From contig NZ_CP035280.1 in the NCBI RefSeq assembly GCF_004103695.1, forward strand, positions 1,922,001 to 1,986,000: a DNA stretch of 64,000 bases, read 5' to 3'. The DNA comes from Clostridium sp. JN-9. Its GTDB lineage: Bacteria; Bacillota; Clostridia; Clostridiales; Clostridiaceae. The notes beneath the pieces were generated by a model, which saw nothing but the letters and a program-made list of their open reading frames with translations, searched no databases and was not told where the DNA came from. Below, one piece after another: positions 17,763 through 27,456 of the stretch (positions are counted from its first letter, which is position 1; every line of letters starts with the position of its first letter). The position numbers and the translations under genes are program-made.

Positions 17763-18967
17763 TACATTTCCTTCTCATCCACAATGCTCAAAAATAATTC
17801 TACAAGCTCCTGAGTGGGCTCTGTTTCATTTCTCCACAGGTAAAACTTTCTGAAGACTTCTTCCATGCTTTTTTCTGTAAGATTTTCATAAATTTCATTT
17901 TCATTTTCTGCACCTTTAAGGTTTGGCTTTATTTCTATTATATCAGGCCTGTAGTCCTTCATTTCTTTAATTTCCTGCTGAGAAATAATTCTATCACAGT
18001 CAATCTCAATATAAACCCATATATTTCTTTTACCATCATTTCTGCATCTGTCAATTGCTTCATCTATACTTTTGCATTTCCATACTTCTATGGGCTTATA
18101 ATCAGTTAAATATATTCTTTCAGGAGCTGCCTTTTCACCTGGCTTTAAATCAATAAAATAAATACAGTTTTTATTGTTTTTTTCCTTTTTACTGTATTTA
18201 ATAGGTGAACCGCAGTATACTACAGGTACATCATCTATATTAAAAACCTGATTTTTATGCAGATGTCCAAGGGCTATATATTGAGCTTTTTTAGGAAGGT
18301 CATTAAGCTGTACTGCATAACTTCCTCCTAACTGAATTGCTCTTTCAGAGTCTGAGGTTTCGCCCCCTGCAACATAAAGATGTGATACTGCCAGATTAAT
18401 TGTGTCTTTTCTATATTTCTTTGACAGCTCATTAAAAATTTCTCCAATTCTTGCAGAATAGCTTTTTTGAACTTGTTCCTCATCACTTTCCTGAGACAAT
18501 ATTTCTCCTAATCTTTTCTCACTAGGATAAGGAATTGTTAAAATCACTGCACTTTCATTATTAATGCAAAGCTCTATATATCCTTCTCCTGAATCCACCA
18601 CATTAAAGCTTCCAAACTTTCCTGTTTCAATAACACTTTTTGGAGTTCCCAAAATGATAATTCCCTGTTCTCTTGCAAGAGGTATAACTGCTTCCAGTCT
18701 TTCAGGACTGTCATGATTACCTGCTATTATTAGAATTGCCCGACGGCCATTATTTGAAATTCTTTTAACTCCATTATAAAAAAGACATTCAGCCTTTGCT
18801 GAAGGATTGCCCGAATCGTAAATATCACCTGCTATAATAATTAGATCTGCATCTTTTTCTTCAACCTTCTGTACAAATTCATCAATGAATTGCTCCTGTT
18901 CTTCAAGTCTGCTGTTGCCTTCAAGAAGTTTACCTAAATGCCAGTCAGATGTATGAATAATCTTCAA
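17762..18967 (-). CDS. sbcD: Exonuclease SbcD (Mre11-like nuclease)
   Basis: About 401 aa, the metal-dependent nuclease partner of SbcC. Phosphoesterase motifs are in order: TSDWHLGK near the N-terminus, IIAGDIYDSG, IAGNHDSPER, and later LGHLHKNQ. TTG at 18967 is the likely start because GGAAGTGAT lies just before it and it gives the usual N-terminus KIIHTSDWHLG; the TTG at 18985 lies before this site. The preceding DUF3810 gene stops at 18982, so the three genes form one operon. Confidence 0.95.
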   Translation of the reverse strand: MKIIHTSDWHLGKLLEGNSRLEEQEQFIDEFVQKVEEKDADLIIIAGDIYDSGNPSAKAECLFYNGVKRISNNGRRAILIIAGNHDSPERLEAVIPLAREQGIIILGTPKSVIETGKFGSFNVVDSGEGYIELCINNESAVILTIPYPSEKRLGEILSQESDEEQVQKSYSARIGEIFNELSKKYRKDTINLAVSHLYVAGGETSDSERAIQLGGSYAVQLNDLPKKAQYIALGHLHKNQVFNIDDVPVVYCGSPIKYSKKEKNNKNCIYFIDLKPGEKAAPERIYLTDYKPIEVWKCKSIDEAIDRCRNDGKRNIWVYIEIDCDRIISQQEIKEMKDYRPDIIEIKPNLKGAENENEIYENLTEKSMEEVFRKFYLWRNETEPTQELVELFLSIVDEKEM

Positions 18968-18981
18968 AATATCACTTCCAA

Positions 18982-20079
18982 TCAATAATTATTTTTGATT
19001 TGTTTATATTCTGCTATTAATAAATCCACCATTCTTCCATAGCTTTTAACTCCGTCCTGCTGACCATTTGATTTTAGATAATTGTTATTTATACTATCAG
19101 ATACATTTTCAATGACACCATCATATTTACTCCAGAATTCATTGTCACTTTTTAAATCCCTTAGTACTTTTGAGGAATATTTAGCTGTAAGTACCTTATA
19201 CTGATTATAGTCTGCTTTTTTTAGAGCGTCCATAGAATAAATTAAGCCAAGCATTACTCCTGAATATTGAAAATCAGCATAGGGACTTAATGTGCAGGCA
19301 GCATAGGCAATATAATTTGCCTCGTCTTCCCTGGCAAATCCCCTTTGATGGGCCATTTCATGTGCTGATGTGCATGGCAACATAAAATCACTAATATTTA
19401 CATTAACATTTGCCTCCCCTGTAAAAGGGAAATACACACCTGTTATGCCTGTATAACACATTAATTTAGACATAAGTACAGGCTTTGGACTTCCGTAGCT
19501 TCCGCTAAGTTCACTATACTTTTTTGAAAGAGCTTCATAACCTGCAGCCTCTCTGGCAAAAATATCTTTATATCCTCCAGGTATATACATTACTCCTGTG
19601 TTATCTTCTTTTAAATCATCTCTTAAATTATTTGCTCTGTTAATGAGTTCCTCACATAAACCAGCCAATTCTTTAGAGGATGTTTTATCTACTTTAAGTT
19701 TTGAAATATCAGCAAATGAAAGTCTGTTATAATTTGATCCCCAAAGAAATATAAACAAGAAGTATATAACTGAAATAATAAATAATACTTTTGCTATGAA
19801 ATTAAATATTAAAGTTTTCTTATTTTTACACTTTCTTAAGTTAATAATCAATGTTACTATGAGAAATAATGCATAAATAAAAACAGCTATTACAATTAAT
19901 TCGGCTAATGAAAAAGGAAAAACTCCTGAAGCTGTGCTTAAAAGCTGTCTTATTGCTTTATTAAATCCATTGGAGTAATACACTTCAACAGCTGCAGGTG
20001 CCTTTGAGAAAACCACATTAATTATTATTGTTATTAAAAACAGCCATAATCCTGACAATTTTAATAAAACCGATTTCAC
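18982..20079 (-). CDS. DUF3810 membrane zinc-protease-like protein
   Basis: 365 aa. Three hydrophobic segments (about residues 10-28, 55-82 and 90-112) are followed by a soluble domain with the metalloprotease motif HEMAHQRGF and a downstream EDEANYIAY, which supplies a third ligand. This pattern fits DUF3810 proteins. Start is GTG at 20079 with AAGGAG upstream; I see no better ATG. It precedes sbcD closely and heads the operon. The link between this membrane protein and SbcCD is unclear. Substrate unknown. Confidence 0.85.
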   Translation of the reverse strand: MKSVLLKLSGLWLFLITIIINVVFSKAPAAVEVYYSNGFNKAIRQLLSTASGVFPFSLAELIVIAVFIYALFLIVTLIINLRKCKNKKTLIFNFIAKVLFIISVIYFLFIFLWGSNYNRLSFADISKLKVDKTSSKELAGLCEELINRANNLRDDLKEDNTGVMYIPGGYKDIFAREAAGYEALSKKYSELSGSYGSPKPVLMSKLMCYTGITGVYFPFTGEANVNVNISDFMLPCTSAHEMAHQRGFAREDEANYIAYAACTLSPYADFQYSGVMLGLIYSMDALKKADYNQYKVLTAKYSSKVLRDLKSDNEFWSKYDGVIENVSDSINNNYLKSNGQQDGVKSYGRMVDLLIAEYKQIKNNY

Positions 20080-20157
20080 TTGTTTATCTCCTTAATTTTA
20101 TCGTTTATTTTATATAATAATATAATTTGAACTTTTAGACAAATAACTTTAAAGCAC

Positions 20158-20216
20158 TTATTGCAATAAACTAAGCATATTTAACAATATATACTGCATT
20201 TTATTGTAATAAAATA
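20158..20216. promoter_or_regulatory. Two palindromes in the divergent promoter region
   Basis: TTATTGCAATAA (20158-20169) is a perfect palindrome, and ATTTTATT-GT-AATAAAAT (about 20199-20216) is an 8-bp inverted repeat. Both lie between the divergent DUF3810-sbcDC and symporter genes. They may be operators, though AT-rich palindromes arise easily by chance. Confidence 0.35.
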
Positions 20217-20277
20217 ATATTGTAATACTTATAGATTAAATTCAAGTTATATTTAATTAATTTAGGAGGAATATTAA

Positions 20278-21543
20278 ATGAATAATTTTTTAAAAACCTA
20301 CAAGTCCTCAATTATTTTACTTAGTTCAGTAATACTTGGTGGAATAATAGGTATAGCAGCTGGTCCAAAGGCTTCTGTTTTAGAACCCTTAGGTACCCTT
20401 TTCATCAATTTGATGTTTACAATAATTGTACCCCTTGTATTTTTTAGTGTATCCTCTTCCATTGCAGGCATGAAAAGTATGAAAAGACTTGGTAAAATAA
20501 TGAGCAGTATTGTGATAATATTTACAATAACTGCATTAATAGCCTCAGTTTTTGCATTTCTGGGAACCTTGATTTTCAGTCCCACAAAAGGACTTGATCA
20601 GGAGTCTATAAAGAAGATAATTGCTGTTACAGGGAAAAGTTCTACAGACAATGCTAATCAGGGAGTACTTCAGCAGATTGTTAATGTATTTACAGTTTCA
20701 GATTTTTCTGCATTACTTTCAAGAAAAAATATGCTTCAGCTCATAGTATTTTCTGTATTGTTCGGAGTTTCCACAGCTATGATTGGGGAAAAAGGCAGGC
20801 AGGTATCTCTATTTTTGGAGTCTGCAACAAATGTTATGATGAAATTAGTAAGTTTAGTTATGTACTATGCACCAATAGGTCTTGGCTGCTATTTTGCATC
20901 TATGATAGGTCAGCTGGGTTCCCAGATCCTTCAAGGATATTTAAGAGTATTTGTCCTTTATATTGTTTTAGCACTTATATACTATTTCGGATTCTTTAGT
21001 CTTTATGCTTTTACAGCTGGCGGAAAAAACGGTATAAAAATTTTCTGGAGGAATGCAGCTGAGCCTTCTATTATGGCACTGGCAACCTGCTCCAGTGCTG
21101 CATGTATTCCAACTAATATTAAATCTGTTAAAAAAATGGGTGTTCCAGATGACATTGCTGAAACAGTGATTCCCCTTGGAGCAAATATTCATAAAGATGG
21201 ATCGGTTTTCGGAGGTGTAATGAAGGTAACCTTCTTACTTGGTCTTTACGGTAAAGATATGAAGAGTTTTCATGCAATTTTAGGTATTATATTTGTTTCA
21301 TTTTTAGTAGGAGCAGTTATGGGTGCTATACCAAACGGCGGTATGATAGGTGAGATGTTAATTATAAGTATATATGGCTTTTCTGCAAATGTGCTGCCTA
21401 TTATTGCAATAATAAGTACAATTATTGATGCTCCTGCAACTGTGTTAAACTCCACAGGTAATACTGTATCTTCAATGATGATAACAAGATTTGTAGATGG
21501 TAAGCTTACTGAAACTGCTGGCAGAGCAGAAAGCTTAGCTTAA
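20278..21543 (+). CDS. Dicarboxylate/amino acid:cation symporter (DAACS family)
   Basis: 421 aa, the size of GltP/DctA-type transporters that import glutamate, aspartate or C4-dicarboxylates with Na+ or H+. About eight membrane helices are visible with the family hairpin signatures: the serine-rich motif ATCSSAACIPTN, NIHKDGSVFGG in the helix 7 region, and IIDAPATVLNSTGNT near the end. AGGAGG is well placed before the ATG. aspA and malic enzyme 11-14 kb away would use aspartate or malate, so such a substrate is plausible, not shown. Confidence 0.9.
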   Translation: MNNFLKTYKSSIILLSSVILGGIIGIAAGPKASVLEPLGTLFINLMFTIIVPLVFFSVSSSIAGMKSMKRLGKIMSSIVIIFTITALIASVFAFLGTLIFSPTKGLDQESIKKIIAVTGKSSTDNANQGVLQQIVNVFTVSDFSALLSRKNMLQLIVFSVLFGVSTAMIGEKGRQVSLFLESATNVMMKLVSLVMYYAPIGLGCYFASMIGQLGSQILQGYLRVFVLYIVLALIYYFGFFSLYAFTAGGKNGIKIFWRNAAEPSIMALATCSSAACIPTNIKSVKKMGVPDDIAETVIPLGANIHKDGSVFGGVMKVTFLLGLYGKDMKSFHAILGIIFVSFLVGAVMGAIPNGGMIGEMLIISIYGFSANVLPIIAIISTIIDAPATVLNSTGNTVSSMMITRFVDGKLTETAGRAESLA

Positions 21544-21550
21544 AAATTGC

Positions 21551-21592
21551 AAATAAAATGCTGGCAATTGTTTTTGTCAGCATTTATTTTAT
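21551..21592 (+). terminator. Bidirectional terminator
   Basis: AAATAAAATGCTG (21551-21563) pairs with CAGCATTTATTTTAT (21578-21592), with T-rich flanks. It separates the symporter gene from the convergent nitroreductase gene, whose stop codon lies inside the 3' arm. Confidence 0.75.
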
Positions 21593-22215
21593 ATGTATTT
21601 TACAAATTCCTCTACTGGTTTTCTGTACCCTCTTAATCTCTTTTTATTTGGATCCTCTTTGCCAATGGTAATTAATATTGCAGGCTCAAACTGATCTGGA
21701 ACTTCAAATAATTTTTTTGCCATATCTCCATTAAAACCAATCATTGGACATGTATCCCAGCCTCTGTCCTTTGCAATTAACATAAACATCATTGCAGATA
21801 ATGATGCATTTCTTATAGCTTCGTCTCTTATAAATACTTCTCCTCTGCCCTCATAAAGATTATAGGTATCCGATACCACTTTTGAATATGCTACCTCATC
21901 CATCATACCCAGCTGTTTCATTGGTTCATATATCTTTTCAACATCCTTATAAGCCATTTTATCTCCAAACACCAGAACTGCAGCAGATGCTGTATGAACC
22001 TTATATTGAGGGCATGCTTTATCTTTAAAAAGCTCTTTCATTTCCTTATCTCTTATTACTAAATATCTTGCATGCTGAAGATTGAAACATGATGGCTGCA
22101 GCGCTAATAATTTAAATATTTCATCAAATTCCTCCTTGGGAATTTCAACGCCTTCTTTAAAATTGTTTGCAGATTTTCTAGCTTTTATTAATTCAGTAAA
22201 ACTTGAATAGCCCAT
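21589..22215 (-). CDS. Nitroreductase family protein
   Basis: 208 aa FMN-dependent oxidoreductase. The N-terminal RKSANNFKEG is the FMN phosphate-contact motif of the family; LLALQPSCFNLQHARYLVI and DRGWDTCPMIGFN continue the fold, and ITIGKEDPNKKRLRGYRKPVEEFV closes it. Such enzymes reduce quinones, nitroaromatics or flavins with NAD(P)H. It is divergent from an HxlR regulator, a common arrangement in which the regulator controls the oxidoreductase in response to electrophiles. AGGAGG precedes the ATG. Confidence 0.9.
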   Translation of the reverse strand: MGYSSFTELIKARKSANNFKEGVEIPKEEFDEIFKLLALQPSCFNLQHARYLVIRDKEMKELFKDKACPQYKVHTASAAVLVFGDKMAYKDVEKIYEPMKQLGMMDEVAYSKVVSDTYNLYEGRGEVFIRDEAIRNASLSAMMFMLIAKDRGWDTCPMIGFNGDMAKKLFEVPDQFEPAILITIGKEDPNKKRLRGYRKPVEEFVKYI

Positions 22216-22242
22216 TAAAATTTCCTCCTATACTTCTTACTT

Positions 22243-22261
22243 TATACTAGTATAGTACTAT
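22243..22261. promoter_or_regulatory. Overlapping palindromes, candidate HxlR operator
   Basis: TATACTAGTATA (22243-22254) and ATAGTACTAT (22252-22261) are perfect palindromes that share three bases and sit 28 bases upstream of the nitroreductase start, in the divergent intergenic region. HxlR-type regulators bind such short dyads. Assignment is by position. Confidence 0.5.
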
Positions 22262-22349
22262 CAGTAATATACATTAGTCAAGTAAGCTTATTGCTTATTT
22301 TTATTTACTTTTGTTCATTTAGTATGTAAACTATTAGTGAGGTGATTTT

Positions 22350-22658
22350 ATGAATGATTTCCATCTATGTCCCAGATTTGAAAAAGCTTTTAAGCTGCTG
22401 GGAAAAAAATGGAATGGACTAATAATAAGAGTTCTTCTTAATGGCCCTAAAAGATTTTCTGAAATAAAAGAATTAATTCCGGAACTAAGCGACAGAGTTC
22501 TCACTGAAAGATTTAAAGAACTTGAAGCTGAAGGTATTATAGAAAGAAATGTATTCCCTGAGACCCCTGTAAGAGTAGAATATGAGATTACTCAAAAGGG
22601 AAAAGAACTGGAATACGCTATGGAAGAAATTCAAAAATGGGCAGAAAAATGGATGTAA
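22350..22658 (+). CDS. HxlR family transcriptional regulator
   Basis: 102 aa winged helix-turn-helix protein. Typical sequence: CPRFEKAFKLLGKKWNGLIIRVLL, GPKRFSEIKELIPELSDRVLTERFKELE for the recognition helix, and PVRVEYEITQKGKEL for the wing. The cysteine at position 6 is the conserved HxlR cysteine used by redox or electrophile sensors of this family (residues MNDFHLCPRF; Cys7 counting Met). It is divergent to a nitroreductase, the likely target. GAGGTG precedes the ATG. Confidence 0.93.
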   Translation: MNDFHLCPRFEKAFKLLGKKWNGLIIRVLLNGPKRFSEIKELIPELSDRVLTERFKELEAEGIIERNVFPETPVRVEYEITQKGKELEYAMEEIQKWAEKWM

Positions 22659-22663
22659 TTAAT

Positions 22664-22709
22664 AAGTGCCCGGTGGAATTTTAATTATTTAAAACTGCCG
22701 GGCATTTAT
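22664..22709. terminator. Bidirectional terminator
   Basis: GTGCCCGG and CCGGGCAT arms (22666-22704) with a long AT loop and T-rich flank, between the convergent HxlR and SprT-like genes. Confidence 0.7.
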
Positions 22710-23461
22710 TATAATATCATATTTAATGGTACATAATACTTAATATATTTATTACCGTATTTATCTGCATAGTTCCCATTATTGTTTAATACCATTATAG
22801 TTGCTCTTTTATTTATATTGGTTATAATTCCGCTTAAATTTGAATTATTATATTTAAATACTACCTTACTGCCTATTGATACTTTGTAATTTTCTTTTGC
22901 AATCTGACTTGCTGTAGGAAGTTCATGATAGGATTTAGTATGGCCGAAAATCCTATTAGCCATTGTTTTAAATCTATTGCCGCTGCAGCTGGACTGTCTG
23001 TACATTGTTAGCTCTAAAACATGGCATATTTCATGTTCAAATACCAGCTGCAATGCCTCTACTGCATCATTTGCAATAATTCCATTAACAACCTTATGTC
23101 CCTTTGTTTCATAAAATTTAAAGAAAAAATCAACTGCCATTCTTATTTCAAATTTAATATCATTTAAAGGCAGATATTTTATATTTCCTGGATAAATTGT
23201 TTTTCCAGCACTGCTTGTCATTCTTTTTGACAGTGAAAAGTGAATATTCCCATGTGAATTTTCATTTAAATAACCCTTAAGAAAAGTTTCATCATATAAC
23301 TTTAAGAGCAGATATAAATCATCTGTTGATATTTTTTTTATTACTGAACTTTTTATATTCTCTGATATATTTAAAAACTTACTATAAATATAATTTCTTT
23401 TAAATTTGATTTCGTCAGCTGAATAATATAAATTTTCTATAAAACTATTGCTACTGTTCAT
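22709..23461 (-). CDS. SprT-like zinc metalloprotein
   Basis: 250 aa. The zinc motif FEHEICHVLE (HExxH-type, about residue 140) with a long preceding alpha/beta region matches the SprT-like fold, found in proteins that cleave DNA-protein crosslinks or in uncharacterised bacterial relatives. The following HTKSYHELPT region could supply the third ligand, though the match is not exact. A C-terminal segment VSIGSKVVFKYNNSNLSGIITNINKRATIMV resembles a small beta-barrel (SH3/KOW-like) domain. Start has GGGGAGA upstream. Physiological role unknown. Confidence 0.75.
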   Translation of the reverse strand: MNSSNSFIENLYYSADEIKFKRNYIYSKFLNISENIKSSVIKKISTDDLYLLLKLYDETFLKGYLNENSHGNIHFSLSKRMTSSAGKTIYPGNIKYLPLNDIKFEIRMAVDFFFKFYETKGHKVVNGIIANDAVEALQLVFEHEICHVLELTMYRQSSCSGNRFKTMANRIFGHTKSYHELPTASQIAKENYKVSIGSKVVFKYNNSNLSGIITNINKRATIMVLNNNGNYADKYGNKYIKYYVPLNMIL

Positions 23462-23616
23462 TATTAATTCTCCCCTGTTTTAATATGTATAAAAACTTAT
23501 TAATTAATTATATCAAAAGCATACAGGTGTATCAATTTATTACACTTGAAAAAAATCATATGTAAAATTAGAATTAAAGTATATACTATTCTTATGTTAA
23601 TTTTGGGAGGGTTATT

Positions 23617-24183
23617 ATGATAAAAGATTTAATTCTAAAAAACAGGAGCTACAGAAGATTTTACGAGAATGAAACAATAGATACAAAAACTTTAGAGGAG
23701 CTTATAGATTTAGCAAGAATATCATCCTGCGCTGGCAACCTGCAGAGCCTGAAATATTATTTATCAAATTCTAAGATTACCAATGAAATTATCTTTAATA
23801 ACATAAAATGGGCTGCATATTTAACTGACTTTGAAGGCCCTGAGGAAGGTGAACGACCAAGTGCATATATATTAATGCTTAATGACACTCGTATTAGCAA
23901 AAATCTGCTTTGGAACCATGGTATTGCTGCAACAAATATTCTCCTTGGAGCTGTAGAAAAAGGATTAGGAGGATGCATGTTTGCAAGTGTAAATAAGGCT
24001 GCTATTGCAAAGGAACTTAAAATAGACGAAGTATACGATATAGTAATGGTCATAGCACTTGGCAAGCCAAAAGAAATTGTAAAATTAGATCCTATGACAA
24101 ATAATAATGTAAAATATTACAGAGATGAAAATCAAATTCACCATGTTCCAAAAAGAGAACTTAAAGATATAATTGTCAAATAG
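23617..24183 (+). CDS. Nitroreductase family protein
   Basis: 188 aa, shorter than the other nitroreductase here and of a different subgroup. N-terminal NRSYRRFYENE is the FMN-binding start; ARISSCAGNLQSLKYYL and AATNILLGAVEKGLGGCMFASVNK are standard, and VMVIALGKPKEIVKLD closes the domain. Function probably flavin-dependent reduction with NAD(P)H. GGGAGGG lies before the ATG. The next gene, a TrmB-like regulator, follows by 29 bases and is likely cotranscribed. Confidence 0.88.
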   Translation: MIKDLILKNRSYRRFYENETIDTKTLEELIDLARISSCAGNLQSLKYYLSNSKITNEIIFNNIKWAAYLTDFEGPEEGERPSAYILMLNDTRISKNLLWNHGIAATNILLGAVEKGLGGCMFASVNKAAIAKELKIDEVYDIVMVIALGKPKEIVKLDPMTNNNVKYYRDENQIHHVPKRELKDIIVK

Positions 24184-24212
24184 CAGATATAAATTACAAT
24201 GGAGGGAAATAT

Positions 24213-25016
24213 ATGAACCTGAAAGATGAAATAATTGACAGGCTTACAACTATAGGGTTTAACAAATATGAAGCCAAGGTATATTTAACCCTGCTTGAAA
24301 ATCAGGAAATTACAGCTTACGAAATAAGCAAAAGATCAGGTGTACCTCAGTCGAAAATTTATGAAACAGTTAGATCTCTTGTTAATAAAGGTATATCCAG
24401 CATGAACGGTTTTGAGCCAGTAAAATACTCAGCGCTTCCACTAGATGAATTTTTAAACAACTATAAAAATTCAACGGAATCAACAATAGATTACCTTAAA
24501 GAAAATATTAAAAATATAAGTGATGTTCAAACATCAGATTATATGTGGCATTTTAACGACATAGATTCAATAAAGAATAAAATTGCTTCTATGATTAATA
24601 ATTCTAATAAAAGCATATATTTATCCATGTGGGATGAAGAATATGACAGTTTTTATGATGATTTATTAAAGGCCAGCAAAAGAAATGTTGATATGGTGTC
24701 AATACTTTATGGAACTGTAAAAAACGAGATAGGTAAGATATATTATCACGAAATGCACGGTATGAAGGAGGATGCTGCTGTAAATGGCAGATGGATATGT
24801 CTTGTTACAGATTATAATGAGTGTCTTTTTGCCATTATTAAAGGAAATGACAGCTCCTGTGTCTGGACCCAGAATAAGTCATTTATGCTGGTTACAGAGT
24901 GTTTCATTACCCATGATATTTTTATTGCAGAAATATATTCAAAGCACAGAGATGAACTTGATAAAGAATTTGGCTATAATTTAGAGAAAATCAGACAACA
25001 TCTCCATATAGGATAA
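24213..25016 (+). CDS. TrmB family transcriptional regulator
   Basis: 267 aa. The N-terminal winged helix carries the TrmB pattern: LTTIGFNKYEAKVYLTLLENQEITAYEISKRSGVPQSKIYETVRSLVNKGI. The C-terminal 180 residues form the TrmB-type effector domain related to phospholipase D-like folds (SIYLSMWDEEYDSFYDDLLKAS). TrmB-like proteins usually sense sugars or maltodextrin-type ligands. The target here is not evident; it lies downstream of a nitroreductase. GGAGGG precedes the ATG. Confidence 0.88.
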   Translation: MNLKDEIIDRLTTIGFNKYEAKVYLTLLENQEITAYEISKRSGVPQSKIYETVRSLVNKGISSMNGFEPVKYSALPLDEFLNNYKNSTESTIDYLKENIKNISDVQTSDYMWHFNDIDSIKNKIASMINNSNKSIYLSMWDEEYDSFYDDLLKASKRNVDMVSILYGTVKNEIGKIYYHEMHGMKEDAAVNGRWICLVTDYNECLFAIIKGNDSSCVWTQNKSFMLVTECFITHDIFIAEIYSKHRDELDKEFGYNLEKIRQHLHIG

Positions 25017-25054
25017 AAAGCTGCCCCCAAATTTAATAATTGGGGCCAGCTTTT
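25017..25054. terminator. Bidirectional terminator after TrmB and arcC
   Basis: AAAAGCTGCCCCCAA and TTGGGGCCAGCTTTT arms with an AT loop; strong stem with A and T runs on both sides, between convergent genes. Confidence 0.85.
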
Positions 25055-25055
25055 A

Positions 25056-25994
25056 TTACTGCATTATTATAGTTCCGCTTTCACCTGTTAAGGCCTGATT
25101 TGCTTTATTCAGAGAAGCTATTAAACATTTCCTTCCTGATTTTGATTTAGCAAACTTTACAGCTGCTTTTACTTTAGGAAGCATACTTCCTGGAGCAAAT
25201 TGACCTTCCTCCATGTATTTTTCAGCTTCTTCAATAGACATTTTAGACAAATTCTTTTGATTTGGTTTTCCAAAATTTATAGCCACTTTATCTACTGCTG
25301 TTAAAATCATCAATGTATCTGCATCAAGATCTTCCGCAAGTTTTTCTGATGCTAAGTCCTTATCAATAACAGCAGCTACACCTGTAAGACTTTTATCCTC
25401 ATTTTCTATTACTGGAACTCCGCCGCCTCCAGCTGTAATTATAACTTGTCCAGCGTTCACCAGAGTTTTAATGGTGTCAAGCTCAACTATTCTTTCAGGT
25501 ATTGGTGATGCTACAACTCTTCTATATCCTCTTCCTGCATCTTCAATCATAGCATATCCTTTTTGTTCTTTAATTGTTTCTGCCTCTTCTTTAGAATAGA
25601 AAGGACCTATTGGCTTAGTTGGATTTTTAAATCCTTTATCATTTTTGTTAACTACAACCTGTGTAATAATTGAAGCTACGGCTTTGTTTATTCCTCTTTT
25701 TCTAAGCTCGTCTCTCATTGCCTGCTGAATATGGTATCCAATCATACCCTGGCTCATTGCTCCGCAAACATCAAATGGCATTGCTGGAGTCACTTTTGAT
25801 GCATATTCATTTTGTATTACCAATCTGCCTACCTGTGGTCCATTTCCGTGTACTATTACAATTTCGTGTCCATTTTCAATCATGTCGCCTAAATATTTTA
25901 CTGTTTCTTTTATTACTTTTAATTGGGATTCTGCAGTTGCCGGCATACCATCGGCCTGCAAAGCATTTCCACCTAATGCCACTACTAATTTCAT
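25056..25994 (-). CDS. arcC: Carbamate kinase
   Basis: 312 aa. It transfers phosphate from carbamoyl phosphate to ADP, giving ATP, CO2 and ammonia, the last step of the arginine deiminase pathway. Amino-acid-kinase motifs: VVALGGNALQ at the N-terminus, VHGNGPQVGRL, ITAGGGGVPV, and DKDLASEKLAEDLDADTLMILTAVD. Length is typical. It is the last gene of arcA-argF-arcD-arcC; AGGAGGC precedes the ATG and the gap to arcD is 15 bases. Confidence 0.96.
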   Translation of the reverse strand: MKLVVALGGNALQADGMPATAESQLKVIKETVKYLGDMIENGHEIVIVHGNGPQVGRLVIQNEYASKVTPAMPFDVCGAMSQGMIGYHIQQAMRDELRKRGINKAVASIITQVVVNKNDKGFKNPTKPIGPFYSKEEAETIKEQKGYAMIEDAGRGYRRVVASPIPERIVELDTIKTLVNAGQVIITAGGGGVPVIENEDKSLTGVAAVIDKDLASEKLAEDLDADTLMILTAVDKVAINFGKPNQKNLSKMSIEEAEKYMEEGQFAPGSMLPKVKAAVKFAKSKSGRKCLIASLNKANQALTGESGTIIMQ

Positions 25995-26009
25995 TTTTAA
26001 GCCTCCTAT

Positions 26010-27431
26010 TTAGCTAAGTTTTCCCATTGCAATCATGACTACAGCTATTACTGCTAATATTACATTTATAACAGCAATTACTTTTTCATAACTTAAGAAA
26101 ACTTTTTCATTTCTTTCCTTTTTAGCTCTAACAAATACAAATATACCAACTGAATATAGTATAGTTACCATGAGCATATATTGCATTCCAGCTGCATATA
26201 TAAGCCATGTAGCATATATACTTGATACTATGCCTAAGAATAGATCCTTACCTCTGCCAGCCGGATTAGTATCATACGTTTCACCTGTAATAGTTAGTTT
26301 CAAGCCGTATAAAGCGCTGAATAAATATGGCACCAATATTGCTGAAGTTGCCATTGTATATAAAGCCTGATATGTGCTGCTTGAAAACAAAGTTACTATT
26401 AAAGATATCTCTACCAAGCCATTTGTTATCCACAGTGAATTTACTGGTGAACCATGCACATTTTCCTTTGCAAACAATTTAGGCATTGCCCCATCTTTTG
26501 CAGCAACATATGGAATTTCTCCTGCAAGCATTGTCCAGCCAAGTAATGCTCCAAAAAGTGAAACTATTAATCCTAAATTTATAAATATTGCTCCCCATTT
26601 TCCTACTACATGCTCCATGGCATATGCCATTGATGGAGTATCTAGCTGTGATAAGCCTTCTCTGCTCATCACTCCTAATGATAGAACTGATATTAAAATA
26701 TAAATTATTAATGTTCCTATTAGTCCAATAACTGTTGCTTTACCAACATCTGACCTTTTTTTTGCTCTTCCTGATATTACAACAGCGCCTTCAATTCCTA
26801 TAAACACCCATAATGTAACAAGCATAGTGCTTTTAACCTGATTCATTACACTTCCAAGACTTACGCCGCCCCAAAAATCCAGGGATATAGTCTTTACATT
26901 AAAGAATATTATCATTACAGTAATAAATACAAATATAGGCACTAATTTTCCTATTGTTGTGATAACGTTTATAAAAGCTGCTTGTTTAATTCCCTTTAGT
27001 ATTAAACTATGTATAGACCATAATAAGATTGAAGCACAAACTATAGAAAGCAGATTATTACCTTTTCCAAATGCAGGTATAAAATATCCTATTGCTCCGA
27101 AAAGCATTACCACATAGGATACATTCCCAATCCATGCGCTTAACCAATAGCCCCATGCAGATGTGAATCCCATATAGTCTCCGAATCCTGCCTTAGCATA
27201 ACTATATATTCCGCCATTTAAATCCGGTCTTCTCATTGAAAGATTTTGGTAGACAAATGCAAGAGCTATCATTCCAACTCCAGTAATACACCATCCAATT
27301 ATAATTGCCCCGGCACCGGCACCTTTTGACATATCAGCAGGTAAAGAAAAAGCACCTCCACCTATCATGGAACCAATAACCATAGCAATCAAAGACCATA
27401 GACCTAGTTTATTATTATTTTTATCTTCCAT
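26010..27431 (-). CDS. arcD: Arginine/ornithine antiporter (APC family)
   Basis: 473 aa with about 12 membrane helices. The N-terminal [19 protein letters not shown] is the APC substrate motif, and the later [21 protein letters not shown] is characteristic of the basic amino acid antiporter (ArcD/LysP-like APA) group. In this operon it should exchange external arginine for ornithine. ATG at 27431 is preferred to an upstream in-frame start because AAGGGGGA lies ahead of it. A long inverted repeat separates it from argF. Confidence 0.93.
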   Translation of the reverse strand: MEDKNNNKLGLWSLIAMVIGSMIGGGAFSLPADMSKGAGAGAIIIGWCITGVGMIALAFVYQNLSMRRPDLNGGIYSYAKAGFGDYMGFTSAWGYWLSAWIGNVSYVVMLFGAIGYFIPAFGKGNNLLSIVCASILLWSIHSLILKGIKQAAFINVITTIGKLVPIFVFITVMIIFFNVKTISLDFWGGVSLGSVMNQVKSTMLVTLWVFIGIEGAVVISGRAKKRSDVGKATVIGLIGTLIIYILISVLSLGVMSREGLSQLDTPSMAYAMEHVVGKWGAIFINLGLIVSLFGALLGWTMLAGEIPYVAAKDGAMPKLFAKENVHGSPVNSLWITNGLVEISLIVTLFSSSTYQALYTMATSAILVPYLFSALYGLKLTITGETYDTNPAGRGKDLFLGIVSSIYATWLIYAAGMQYMLMVTILYSVGIFVFVRAKKERNEKVFLSYEKVIAVINVILAVIAVVMIAMGKLS

Positions 27432-27456
27432 AGTCCAAATTCCCCCTTCCATTTTT

